Source of the DNA: JAUZPB01 sp037140715
Lineage (GTDB): Bacteria > Bacteroidota > Ignavibacteria > Ignavibacteriales > SURF-24
Assembly (NCBI GenBank): GCA_037140715.1
Contig: JBAXDX010000065.1
Location: forward strand, 1-16,438
DNA: 16,438 nt
Direction: 5' to 3'
The notes beneath the pieces are model-generated. The model was given only the letters and a program-made list of their open reading frames with translations. It was not told the DNA's origin and did no database searches. The first letter of the stretch is position 1; every line of letters starts with the position of its first letter. Positions 1 to 7,953 of the stretch are shown piece by piece. Both the position numbers and the translations under genes were made by a program.

Positions 1-91
1 TTATCCGGTTGCAGGCAAAATATGTTAAATCATATTTTTCATAAATCTACAAAAAGAAGACACCGGCGTACAGCTAAAAATTGTTAAATCA

Positions 92-244
92 GTCAACCGG
101 AAAACTTCGGACACCCCGCGGGAGTCAAAGTTCCCGGATTAAGGGTATAAAATGATTTATTTCTACTTTTTTTTGTTTTTAATTCTCTTATCTGTTTTCT
201 CATATATCCCGGTATATTTTACCATTTGCCACAGGTTAAAATTC
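92..244 (+). repeat. Long inverted repeat, left copy
   Basis: This 153-bp sequence recurs as its reverse complement at 16238-16400. Aligning the two by eye gives about 14-15 mismatches, one 9-nt gap after a shared run of eight T, and one 1-nt gap, so identity is near 90% outside the gaps. Shared blocks include CTCTTATCTGTTTTCTCATA and GCCACAGGTTAAAATTC. Both copies keep the small dyad GGTA-TATTT-TACC and a palindromic unit, here GGGAGTCAAAGTTCCC at 120-135. There is no coding potential. It is either a dispersed intergenic repeat family or the end of a mobile segment; no transposase is present to decide between these. Confidence 0.85.
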
Positions 245-465
245 AATGCTGTCGGGTTAAAGGATTTTCAAATAGCGGAGTTCGTGATTGAATGGAAAAA
301 CAATTTTCCGCATTCTCTGAAATGAGTAAGATTATGATTAAGAGTATGAAGGAGGAGAAAAAAATAGTCGGCAGTATTTCAGCGTGTCCGATAATTTCTT
401 TAATCTTACCCGCTTTTTGAAATAAGTACGATCAGGATTTATATCAGCGAAGCGAAAGAGTAACC

Positions 466-500
466 CCGGAATCCAGTAAGAATGCTCTTATGAATTCCGG
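466..500. terminator. Stem-loop after metal operon (possible terminator)
   Basis: CCGGAAT (466-472) pairs perfectly with ATTCCGG (494-500). Inside it, TAAGA (477-481) pairs with TCTTA (486-490) around an ATGC loop, with a 4/3-nt internal loop between the stems. It begins 38 bp beyond the stop codon of the YHS gene, where the minus-strand operon should end. There is no T-run on the minus strand after it and only TTTCTC on the plus strand, so it is not a classic intrinsic terminator. It may instead be an mRNA 3'-end stabilising hairpin. Confidence 0.35.
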
Positions 501-537
501 TTTCTCAATTCCTCACAAATCAATATTGCGAAGAGAA

Positions 538-1035
538 CTAATTCAGAATCATCTTTCCATCATTGCTTAGTTTCCTGATATACTTTTCAGGATTAGCCTT
601 GAACTTCCGGTCGCAACCCTGACAACAGAAGCCATAAGCTTTTCCTTTATACTCAACCGTCTCAACATCAGCATCTACCTTATTTCCTAATACAGGACAG
701 ACGGCGTTCCAGGCTTTCGCGCCTTCGGCATTCTCTCCAACCTTTTGTCCCTCTTTAACAGGACATTCTTTTGCTCCCATTTTAGCGCCTTTTTTACAAT
801 GCTCTTTGCATTCCTTCCTGGTCATACCCTTGCAACATTTTTTTGATTCCATTTTAGCCGAGTCATTATGGCATTCTCTCATTTCCATATCTTTGCATTC
901 TTTTTCCATCTTAGCTTTGTCATGTTTCATTGCAGACTTTTCCTGCGCCACTGAAACTGAAACCAATACTAACAGAAAGGTTAAAACTGCAAACAGGTTT
1001 TTAAGAATATACGCCGGTGATTTTGTAAGTAACAT
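538..1035 (-). CDS. Secreted Cys/Met/Lys-rich YHS-domain protein, probable periplasmic metal binder
   Basis: This is a 165-residue protein. Residues 1-30 form a signal peptide with a hydrophobic core (LFAVLTFLLVLVSVSVA), so it should be exported. Residues 31-92 are a low-complexity Lys/Glu/Met/Cys/His stretch with Cys at 47, 55, 67, 68, 76, 80 and 91, which suggests soft-metal binding. Residues 111-153 are a YHS domain: CPVLGNKVDAD, then YKGKAYGFCCQGC with Cys137, 138 and 141, and NPEKY. YHS domains are known from copper ATPases and metal-handling proteins. The start is supported by AGGAG five bases upstream of the ATG. It lies 64 bp downstream of the CusB-like adaptor gene on the same strand and is probably the last gene of that operon. 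A role in capturing Cu/Ag in the periplasm is inferred; the exact metal is unknown. Confidence 0.82.
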   Translation of the reverse strand: MLLTKSPAYILKNLFAVLTFLLVLVSVSVAQEKSAMKHDKAKMEKECKDMEMRECHNDSAKMESKKCCKGMTRKECKEHCKKGAKMGAKECPVKEGQKVGENAEGAKAWNAVCPVLGNKVDADVETVEYKGKAYGFCCQGCDRKFKANPEKYIRKLSNDGKMILN

Positions 1036-1099
1036 TTCTACTCCTGAAGATTATTAATGAATATAGTTAATTGAACGTTTTTTTTTCTAAAGTCCCGCT

Positions 1100-2329
1100 C
1101 TATTTTGCAGCGCCATCTTTAAGCTGACTTTCAGAATCAATAAGGTAACCGCCCGATGAAGCAACTTCCTCGCCTTCTTTCAGTCCGGAAAGTATCTGGT
1201 AATTACCGTTAGTTTTTATTCCAATAGTTACATCGCGAGGATCATACATTCCATCGCCGGTCTTAACCCATACAATGTTTCTTTTGCCCGTAAAAAGAAT
1301 TGCTCTTTCCGGAACAGTAATACCTGCGCCATAGTTTCTTTCAAATATAGTCTCTGTGTACATCTGAGGTTTAAGCTTACCCTGCGTGTTGTGTATCCCG
1401 GAACGCACCTTTATAGTCCGCGTTTCTGCATCAACCACCGGATAAATTAAAGTAACACGTCCTGAAAATTCCTCTCCCGCGAATGCCTGTGTTTTCATCT
1501 TAATATCATCCCCCATTTTCACCAGATTTATATCCGCAGAATTTATTTCCGATATATTCCATAATATCGACATATCGGCAATATCAAACATCGAAGAGCC
1601 TTCGGTTACATACATGCCTTCCTGTACTTTCTTTTCGATGACGGTGCCGGAATAAGGAGAATGATATGTAATCGCAAGCTTTACCTCCCTCGATGCCTCA
1701 AGCTCGCTGATTTGTTTTTCTGTTATTCCAAGCAACTCAAGCTTTTTCCTTGAAGATGAGAGCATCAGATTTTCAGATTCAGGCATCTGAGCTTTGCGTG
1801 CATCGCTTTTTAGTGCAATCAGAAATTCATTCTGAGCCTGTACAAGGTCGGGGCTGTATATGTCGAAGAGCGCCTGTCCCTTTTGTATATTCATTCCTGC
1901 GGCGTTAACATAAAGCTTTTCAATACGTCCGTTAAAGCGTGCCGTTATCTGCCTGCGTCCCTGCTCGGCAAAATCAAGATAGCCGAAAGCATTTATCCGC
2001 TTTATTATATTTTCTTTCTTTGCTTTAACTGTACCGACATTCGCAAGCATCTCTCCGCGCCGGCTGAGCGAAAGCATTGCATTCATATCAGGAGCCGGCG
2101 CGGTCTGTTGATCATCGGCAGTTTTCACAAGTTCCATACTGCATATCGGGCAGACGCCGGGTTTATCCGAAGTAACCTGCGGGTGCATCGGACAATGATA
2201 TATATCCTTATGTTTAGGGGTGTCTGCCACCGTCTGCACTCTCTCTTTCTTTGTCGAACAGCCCTCGTTAAAGAATAAGACTGTGGCGGACAAGGTCAGA
2301 GTTACGATAATTAATCTTATATTTTTCAT
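1100..2329 (-). CDS. cusB: CusB-like RND efflux periplasmic adaptor with heavy-metal-binding domain
   Basis: This 409-residue membrane-fusion protein links the inner-membrane RND pump to the outer-membrane channel. Residues 1-23 are hydrophobic and end before Cys24 (NEGC), a poor match to a lipobox but possibly a lipoprotein site. Residues 44-67 form a heavy-metal-binding domain, YHCPMHPQVT...GVCPICSMELV, with Cys46, Met48, His49, Cys60, Cys63 and Met65 as likely ligands. The remainder is HlyD/CusB-type: a barrel-sandwich hybrid ('ARFNGRIEKLYVNAAGMNIQ'), a helical hairpin (about 155-215), a second lipoyl half ('YHSPYSGTVIEKKVQEGMYV'), then beta-barrel and membrane-proximal domains. The length is usual for the family. 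The start codon overlaps the cusC stop (ATGA), and GGAG lies 7 nt upstream. Cu/Ag is favoured over Zn/Co/Cd by the domain type, but substrate cannot be proven from sequence. Confidence 0.92.
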   Translation of the reverse strand: MKNIRLIIVTLTLSATVLFFNEGCSTKKERVQTVADTPKHKDIYHCPMHPQVTSDKPGVCPICSMELVKTADDQQTAPAPDMNAMLSLSRRGEMLANVGTVKAKKENIIKRINAFGYLDFAEQGRRQITARFNGRIEKLYVNAAGMNIQKGQALFDIYSPDLVQAQNEFLIALKSDARKAQMPESENLMLSSSRKKLELLGITEKQISELEASREVKLAITYHSPYSGTVIEKKVQEGMYVTEGSSMFDIADMSILWNISEINSADINLVKMGDDIKMKTQAFAGEEFSGRVTLIYPVVDAETRTIKVRSGIHNTQGKLKPQMYTETIFERNYGAGITVPERAILFTGKRNIVWVKTGDGMYDPRDVTIGIKTNGNYQILSGLKEGEEVASSGGYLIDSESQLKDGAAK

Positions 2330-3672
2330 TTTTGTTCTCCATTTTTCAATTCTTTACCAACCATCATTTCTATTTCGGCAACGGCCATCTGATAATCCGC
2401 CTGCGCCATGTAGTAATTCATTTGCTGCATCAGAAGCATCCGATAAGAATCAATCACAACGCCAGCGTTCACCCGGCTGTTCTGATAAGCTGACAACTGT
2501 GCGCTTGTAGCCTGTTCATAAAGCGGAATAACATCAGTTGAATAAAGCTTAATCATATCTTCCGCCGTTCTAAGCTTTGTAAAGGCAACGTTAAGCCGGC
2601 TTATCATTTCGCGTTGCATATCAATTTTCTCATATTCGACTGCCCGTATCCCTGCGGCAAGCTCCTCTTCCTTTGCTTTGTATTTACCCGCAGACCAGGG
2701 AGCGAACGGTAGCGTAACCGAAACCATCAGCGAATACATATACTCCGTCTTTGCCTCTTCCATCCCAAGCATTGCCAGATCAGTTTTTGTTGTAAGAAAC
2801 ATGCCCTGTGGCTGCCTCATAAACATTGCCTGCACCATCAGATCGGGGATGCGGTCTTTCTGATTTGCCGTAATCATAGCCTTGTTCATTTCTATCATAC
2901 TCGTCATCTGCTTAAGCGAAGGATTAACGCTTATAAGTTTATCCTCCAGTTCCTTTTGGGCAACGGCAGGTATTTCTTCATTCTTTAATGAACTGTCTGT
3001 TACAATATCCTGTCGCAGAAGCTCACGCCCGAGCAATTTGTTAAGCCGATATACTTCAGCCTCTTTCTGCCTTAAAAGAACAAGCACCTGAGTATTGCCC
3101 GATGCAGTTTCACTCTTAAGCGTCAGCACATCAGCCTGACTGATTTTATTTACAGAATAAAGAGACTGCTGTGAGTTAATCAGTTCATTATAAAGCTCAA
3201 TCGTCTTCTTCTGTATTTCTATTTTGCGCTCAATTATCCAGACTGAATAGTAAGACATTTTAACCTGCCCGATCAGATATGCCTTATAGATATAATAGTT
3301 ATCATTAACGACAAGCGCATTTTTATTTTCAACCTCGCTCATAGCTGAAAGCTTTCCGCCAGGCATAAACATTTGCGAAAACGAAAGCTTATTAGAGAAA
3401 GCATCATTAAAAAGATTGTACTTCCCAACAGGCACCTCACCGAATTCTATTCCAATTGTTGGAGCAGGAAGCGATGCAGCTCCATCAGCACGAAACTCAG
3501 CCGATTTAGTTTTATATTCAAGCGATTTCAGTTTTGGATTATTCAGCAAAGCCTCACCGACAAGCGAATCCGGCGACTGGGCGTTTAAGATAAGCGGAGT
3601 TAGAAGAAATACAAATACGGCCGCACTTATTTTAATTCTGACCATACTCCGGTTTGCTGTTACATTATTCAT
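2326..3672 (-). CDS. cusC: CusC/TolC-like outer-membrane efflux channel
   Basis: This 448-residue protein is of the TolC family and forms the outer-membrane exit duct of the tripartite pump. A signal peptide is visible whether translation starts at Met1 or Met10 (MVRIKISAAVFVFLLTPLILNAQ region), with cleavage likely after NAQ. Next come 'NPKLKSLEYKTKSAEFRADGA', typical of the first TolC helix, long amphipathic helices, and a second half repeating the pattern ('NPSLKQMTSMIEMNKAMITANQKDRIPDL'). The length fits the family. The ATG overlaps the end of cusA by 8 bp (ATGAATAA) and is preceded by GGGGAG, which supports this start and translational coupling. There is no N-terminal lipoprotein Cys, unlike E. 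coli CusC. Confidence 0.9.
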   Translation of the reverse strand: MNNVTANRSMVRIKISAAVFVFLLTPLILNAQSPDSLVGEALLNNPKLKSLEYKTKSAEFRADGAASLPAPTIGIEFGEVPVGKYNLFNDAFSNKLSFSQMFMPGGKLSAMSEVENKNALVVNDNYYIYKAYLIGQVKMSYYSVWIIERKIEIQKKTIELYNELINSQQSLYSVNKISQADVLTLKSETASGNTQVLVLLRQKEAEVYRLNKLLGRELLRQDIVTDSSLKNEEIPAVAQKELEDKLISVNPSLKQMTSMIEMNKAMITANQKDRIPDLMVQAMFMRQPQGMFLTTKTDLAMLGMEEAKTEYMYSLMVSVTLPFAPWSAGKYKAKEEELAAGIRAVEYEKIDMQREMISRLNVAFTKLRTAEDMIKLYSTDVIPLYEQATSAQLSAYQNSRVNAGVVIDSYRMLLMQQMNYYMAQADYQMAVAEIEMMVGKELKNGEQK

Positions 3673-6600
3673 TATTACTCCCCTCCTTCATCCAACCGGC
3701 CATTTTAGACATTTCAAGCGTTCCTTTCTTCAGTGCGCGCTCTTTCATTATAACAAATAATATTGGCGTTACCACAAGCACATGAATAGCCGAAGTCAAC
3801 AGTCCGCCAATCATCGGAGCCGTAAGTGGCTTCATTACATCGGCACCTGTGCCGGCTGACCACATTATAGGAACAAGTCCAATCATAGCCGTAGCCACCG
3901 TCATCAGCTTCGGTCTGAGTCTTAATACCGAACCCTCGATGGTCGCTTCATAAATATCATGAACGGTAATCACGCCGCGTCTGCCTTCATGGAAAGCCTT
4001 TAGTCGTCTGTCGAGAGCTTCATGCAGATAAATTACCATAACGACTCCCGTCTCAACTGCAATTCCGTAGAGCGCAATGAAGCCTACCCATACAGCAACC
4101 GAGAAATTATATCCGAGGGCATAAACCATATACATTCCGCCAATGAGAGCAAAAGGTACCGAAAGCATTACGACTCCGGCCTCCTTATAATCCTTCAGCG
4201 TAAAATACAAGAGTATAAATATCAACAGGAACACCGCCGGCATAATCATAGTAATTGTTTTCTGCGCTCTCATCTTGCTTTCATACTGCCCGCTCCAGCT
4301 ATATGAATACCCTGCGGGCAGATTTAACCTGCCGGTAATTTCTTTCTTGGCATCTTTCATAACGCTTCCCATATCGCGGTTACGCGCGTTCATAAATACA
4401 ATTGACCGCAACATTCCGTTTTCGCTCGATATCATCGGCGGTCCGGTAAGTACGTTTATGTCCGCAAGCTCCGTCATCGGGATATAAGCAACCGTCCTGC
4501 CCGACCCTGTAACAAGCGAATTATCAGCACCACTTAAGCTGGCGGTCTGCGTCTGAACATTCGCGCCGCCACCCATAGATGACATTGCTCCGGTGGCATT
4601 CCCCCTGCCTGCACCTGTTGTGGCGTTGGTTATCCGCGACGCAGTGGCTCCCATTGATGAATTAACTGTTACGGGAACTATTAATTGTTTTAACTCATCA
4701 ATGTTATCCCTGAAATCCCTGGCGTATCTCATACGAATTGGGAATCTCATTCTTCCTTCGAACACAATGCCGAGGTTCTGCCCGCCTATAGCTGTTTCAA
4801 TTATATCCTGAAGTTCTCGTGTATTTACGCCATAGCGTGTGGCGGCTTCCCGCTTAATCTGAATATCCATGTAATAGCCGTTCTGCACACGGTCCGCCAC
4901 GACATCTGCCGCTCCGTTGACATTTTTCAAAATCCCTTCTGCCTTTACAGCATAATGTTCAAGCGTATCGAGGTCAGGGCCAAATATCTTAAAGCCAATA
5001 TCCGTCCTTACGCCTGTAGCGAGCATATTGATGCGGTTAATGATTGGCTGAGTCCAGCCGTTGCGCACGCCGGGAATCTGAAGTTTCTGGTCCAGTTCAT
5101 TAACAATATCCTTCTTTGTAACGCCCGCTCTCCATTCTGCCTTCGGCTTTAGGAGTATGATAGTTTCAATCATGCTAAGTGGAGCATTATCGGTTGCAGT
5201 TTCAGCACGTCCTGCTTTCCCCAATACATGTTGCACTTCAGGAACTGTTTTAATAATCTGATCCTGAAGCCGGAGTATCCTGTTAATTTCGGTAATCGAT
5301 ACGTTAGGCAATGTAACCGGCATGTAAAGAATCGAGCCTTCATCCAGAGGCGGCATAAACTCGCTACCTGTATTTAACGCCATCGGAACCGCTATTAGTA
5401 ATGCAATTACATTCAGTCCGATTGCAATGGCGCGATGCTTTAATGCCCATTGTATGACCGGTTCATAAAGACGGATGAAAAACCTTGTAGCCGGGTTCTT
5501 ATTCTCCGGGCGGAATTTGCCGCGCATAAGCATTGTCATGAGCATAGGTATTAACGTAATAACAACTATTGCCGAGCCAGCCATTACAAATGTTTTCGTA
5601 AAAGCCAGCGGCTTGAACAACTTCCCCTCCTGTCCGGTAAGCATAAAGACAGGCAGGAACGATACAAGTATTATCAACTCCGAAAAGAAAATAGCACGCC
5701 CTACCTGCTTTGCCGACATAACCGATATATCGCGGTACTCCTTTTTAGTCAGTTCTCCCTTCTCTTCAATTGCTTTTGCCAGATTACGGTACGCATTCTC
5801 CACAAGCACAATCGATGAATCGACAATGACTCCTATGGCAAGAATAATCCCCCCCAGACTCATAATATTTGATGTAATGTTAAAGATATACATCAGAATA
5901 AAAGCAATAAGCACAGAGATTGGTATCTCGATAAGTATTCTTACGATACTTCTGAAGTGAAACAGAAAAAGTGCAACCATAATGGCAACGGTTACAGAGG
6001 CTTCAATTAAGGCGCGGTTAAGCGTGCCTACGGCTTCGCGAATCAGCGTGCTTCTGTCATAAGAAGGAACAATCGCAACGCCCGGCGGCAGTCCCGGTTT
6101 AATCTCCTCAATCTTTTCCTTTATCCTGTCAATAACGCGCTGAGCATTCTCTCCGTTACGCATAACCACAATGCCCCCGACAGCCTGACCGTTTCCATCC
6201 TTATCGAGCAAGCCACGCCTTATATCGCCACCTAACTGTACCCTTGCCACATTGTTTAGAAGAATTGGAATGCCTCCTGCCTTATTCTTTATAACCGTAT
6301 TCTCAATATCTTCAGTCGATTTGATATATCCCTGACCACGTACAAAATATTCAGCATCGTTGCTCTCAATTATTTTGCCTCCGACTTCATTGTTGCTTTT
6401 CTGAATGGCATTAACAATATCACTTACAGTAAGATCGTAAGCCCTCAGCTTCATCGGGTCAATATCCACCTGATACTGCTTTACGAAGCCGCCAATGCCT
6501 GCAACCTCAGCCACCCCTTCAACCGATGAAAGCTTGTAGCGAACATACCAGTCCTGAATTGATCGCAACGCGCCGGCGTCATAACCTTTGCCTTCAACTG

Positions 6601-7027
6601 TGTACCAGTAAACATGCCCAACGCCCGTTCCATCCGGTCCAAGAGCCGGAACAACCCCCGATGGGAGTTGCGACTGTATGGTATTCAGCCTTTCAAGTAT
6701 GCGTGTACGTGCAAAATATATATCAGTATTATCATTAAATATTACGAAAACGAAACTCATTCCGAACATTGAGCCTGCCCTTACAGCCTTAACCTGTGGC
6801 ATTCCCTGAAGTCCTGAAACAATCGGGAACGTTACCTGGTTTTCCACTACTTCAGGACTTCTGCCCATCCACTCAGTAAATATTATGACCTGATTTTCCG
6901 ACAGGTCGGGTATAGCATCAACCGGCAGATTTGCCACACAGTAAATACCAGCACCAATAACGATGGTATAAATCAATATGACTATAAGCCTGTTCGAAGC
7001 ACTCCAGTCTATTATTTTTTCTATCAC
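3665..7027 (-). CDS. cusA: CusA/CzcA-family heavy-metal RND efflux pump
   Basis: This 1120-residue inner-membrane proton-driven exporter is of the heavy-metal RND class. It starts with the usual 'MIEKIIDWSASNRLIVILIYTI' helix, followed by 'LPVDAIPDLSENQVII'. The transmembrane proton-relay motif 'AIGVIVDSSIVLVENA' carries Asp403, at the place of Asp405 in E. coli CusA. Met619 (APLSM) and Met668 (RINML) lie where the E. coli copper-binding methionines are found, from memory of that alignment, which favours Cu/Ag. A second set of transmembrane helices lies at about 945-1100. It is some 70 residues longer than E. coli CusA, mostly because of a Gly/Ser/Ala/Thr-rich insert at about 787-845. Translation begins at GTG with AAGGAG upstream. 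It is the first gene of the overlapping cusA-cusC-cusB set. Confidence 0.93.
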   Translation of the reverse strand: MIEKIIDWSASNRLIVILIYTIVIGAGIYCVANLPVDAIPDLSENQVIIFTEWMGRSPEVVENQVTFPIVSGLQGMPQVKAVRAGSMFGMSFVFVIFNDNTDIYFARTRILERLNTIQSQLPSGVVPALGPDGTGVGHVYWYTVEGKGYDAGALRSIQDWYVRYKLSSVEGVAEVAGIGGFVKQYQVDIDPMKLRAYDLTVSDIVNAIQKSNNEVGGKIIESNDAEYFVRGQGYIKSTEDIENTVIKNKAGGIPILLNNVARVQLGGDIRRGLLDKDGNGQAVGGIVVMRNGENAQRVIDRIKEKIEEIKPGLPPGVAIVPSYDRSTLIREAVGTLNRALIEASVTVAIMVALFLFHFRSIVRILIEIPISVLIAFILMYIFNITSNIMSLGGIILAIGVIVDSSIVLVENAYRNLAKAIEEKGELTKKEYRDISVMSAKQVGRAIFFSELIILVSFLPVFMLTGQEGKLFKPLAFTKTFVMAGSAIVVITLIPMLMTMLMRGKFRPENKNPATRFFIRLYEPVIQWALKHRAIAIGLNVIALLIAVPMALNTGSEFMPPLDEGSILYMPVTLPNVSITEINRILRLQDQIIKTVPEVQHVLGKAGRAETATDNAPLSMIETIILLKPKAEWRAGVTKKDIVNELDQKLQIPGVRNGWTQPIINRINMLATGVRTDIGFKIFGPDLDTLEHYAVKAEGILKNVNGAADVVADRVQNGYYMDIQIKREAATRYGVNTRELQDIIETAIGGQNLGIVFEGRMRFPIRMRYARDFRDNIDELKQLIVPVTVNSSMGATASRITNATTGAGRGNATGAMSSMGGGANVQTQTASLSGADNSLVTGSGRTVAYIPMTELADINVLTGPPMISSENGMLRSIVFMNARNRDMGSVMKDAKKEITGRLNLPAGYSYSWSGQYESKMRAQKTITMIMPAVFLLIFILLYFTLKDYKEAGVVMLSVPFALIGGMYMVYALGYNFSVAVWVGFIALYGIAVETGVVMVIYLHEALDRRLKAFHEGRRGVITVHDIYEATIEGSVLRLRPKLMTVATAMIGLVPIMWSAGTGADVMKPLTAPMIGGLLTSAIHVLVVTPILFVIMKERALKKGTLEMSKMAGWMKEGSNNE

Positions 7028-7035
7028 TTTATTTT

Positions 7036-7041
7036 CTCCTT
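7036..7041 (-). promoter_or_regulatory. Ribosome binding site of the RND pump gene
   Basis: On the minus strand AAGGAG stands 8 nt before the GTG at 7027-7025. It is the only good Shine-Dalgarno sequence near the start of the pump and decides in favour of this rare GTG start codon. Confidence 0.75.
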
Positions 7042-7116
7042 ATTAAATTTTGCATAAGGACATTGCTACACATGATATAATATTGTATCCCATGCGGCAA
7101 TGCGCTCACACACCCA

Positions 7117-7132
7117 TCCCGGTTAACCGGGA
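7117..7132. promoter_or_regulatory. Perfect 16-bp palindrome, candidate operator
   Basis: TCCCGGTTAACCGGGA is fully self-complementary. It lies in the 200-bp gap between the small HYC-type gene and the RND pump gene, about 90 bp before the pump start. It could bind a dimeric repressor or activator of the pump operon. It could also form a 6-bp hairpin with a TTAA loop in the transcript. No T-run follows on either strand, so a terminator is unlikely. No metal regulator is encoded in the window to pair with it. Confidence 0.4.
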
Positions 7133-7227
7133 CAGGAAGTTAAATTTATAACATTTGTTAGTATAAATCACTTCACAAAACAGGTAAATAGCTCCCGTAC
7201 AGGATTTTCATCCGGGGAAAAGGATTC

Positions 7228-7659
7228 TTAAATAAGGAATACTGAGTCGGTAATAAATATCGGAATGGCAACGAACAACCCTGGCGGAGAGTTTATCGTC
7301 TGTTGACTGGTTTTATGGGAGGTTGTATGATTTTTTAGATAATCAGGACCAATATGAATAAGTAAGCCGGATGTCTTTAATTCGGTCTTCTCTGCTTTCG
7401 AAGAGAGATATTCTTCAGTTATAGGCGAAGCCATTATCTTTGAACTACAACAGTTCTGCTTAATCTTAGAAATCTCCGCGCCATTATTATCGGACTGTTT
7501 TTGGGCAGTCTTCTCCTTTGCATGAGTTTTACACATAGCGCAGGACTCAAGCTTTATCTCTTTACCCATTGTACAATAATGGAGCATAAAAGGCAACCCC
7601 GTACTGGACAGAGTAAAAAGGAAAACAAGCGTTAATAATATTTTTTTATTGATCTTCAT
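7228..7659 (-). CDS. Small secreted Cys/His protein, HYC_CC_PP type
   Basis: This small protein has 143 residues when started at the ATG at 7659. A TTG seven codons upstream is also in frame, but it lies inside the best promoter candidate and is less likely. Residues 1-22 form a signal peptide (KKILLTLVFLFTLSSTG). The mature part shows HYC at 27-29, a CAMC pair (Cys40, Cys43), a CC pair at 70-71 and SPPG at 124-127. This order of HYC, CC and PP motifs fits a small Bacteroidota family named for those motifs, often found near metal-efflux genes (from memory). It lies upstream of the Cus-like operon on the same strand, 200 bp away. A periplasmic metal-binding role is inferred from the Cys/His content and the neighbours; its biochemical function is unknown. 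Confidence 0.75.
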   Translation of the reverse strand: MKINKKILLTLVFLFTLSSTGLPFMLHYCTMGKEIKLESCAMCKTHAKEKTAQKQSDNNGAEISKIKQNCCSSKIMASPITEEYLSSKAEKTELKTSGLLIHIGPDYLKNHTTSHKTSQQTINSPPGLFVAIPIFITDSVFLI

Positions 7660-7668
7660 AGTCTGGTA

Positions 7669-7699
7669 CAAACTTATCAATATGTTTTTTGTAAGTCAA
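7669..7699 (-). promoter_or_regulatory. Candidate Bacteroidota-type promoter of the HYC gene
   Basis: On the minus strand TTG (7699-7697) is followed after 20 nt by TAAGTTTG (7676-7669). This matches the Bacteroidota -33/-7 consensus of TTG plus TAnnTTTG with a normal spacer. Transcription would begin only a few bases before the ATG at 7659, which gives a leaderless or nearly leaderless mRNA. That agrees with the lack of a Shine-Dalgarno sequence before that ATG. Confidence 0.45.
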
Positions 7700-7953
7700 G
7701 TAAGGAGATACACGGGGGTGCATGTGAATGTAAATATTAAAATAGAATTATGATTCTTATGACTTCTATTGTCCTGCAACAAAGTTTTCAGATATAACCA
7801 TTAAGAATACACCACCCCGCGCATCCGTTCCAAAACTTTGGATATATCGCAGACACTCAATAATTCTCTTAATCTTACTCAGAATCGATTTAAAACACGT
7901 AAGAGCATTATTAAGGTTATGATTATGAAAAAAGAATGTGCTGTATGAGAAAC
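7700..7953. other. Intergenic gap without a recognised gene
   Basis: This 254-bp stretch lies between the HYC-type gene and the end of the beta-propeller gene. CTCTTAATCTTAC (from about 7864) and GTAAGAGCATTATTAAG (from about 7900) could pair imperfectly and may mark the 3' end of the propeller transcript. There is no T-run and no clear terminator. A similar CTCTTAAT/ATCTTACTC word also occurs, reversed, near 322-350. Confidence 0.4.

Larger units (their letters stand above)
1..537. other. Non-coding left flank
   Basis: No convincing gene lies in this 537-bp stretch. It contains the left copy of the long inverted repeat (92-244), a small A/T hairpin (GGAAAA at 294-299 facing TTTTCC at 304-309) and a larger two-part stem-loop (466-500) just past the end of the metal-export operon. 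A 32-codon open frame at 322-420 reads through a simple AAG/ATT/ATG-rich stretch and is not credible as a gene. Nothing else is recognisable here. Confidence 0.6.

Noticed and set aside
322..420. 32-codon open frame starting MSKIMIKSMKEEKK on the plus strand
   Set aside because: It is short, compositionally simple (AAG/ATT/ATG words) and has no ribosome binding site before its ATG. A related simple-sequence word occurs in the non-coding gap near 7864-7930.
1883..2278. 131-codon plus-strand open frame opposite the adaptor gene
   Set aside because: It lies wholly inside the well-supported CusB-like gene on the other strand, and its translation shows no family resemblance.
5475..5960. 161-codon plus-strand open frame inside the RND pump gene
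   Set aside because: It is the antisense shadow of the transmembrane region of the pump; its hydrophobic look follows from the complementary codons.
7117..7132. Intrinsic terminator at the 16-bp palindrome
   Set aside because: No run of T follows on either strand, and the loop would be only TTAA. An operator is more plausible.
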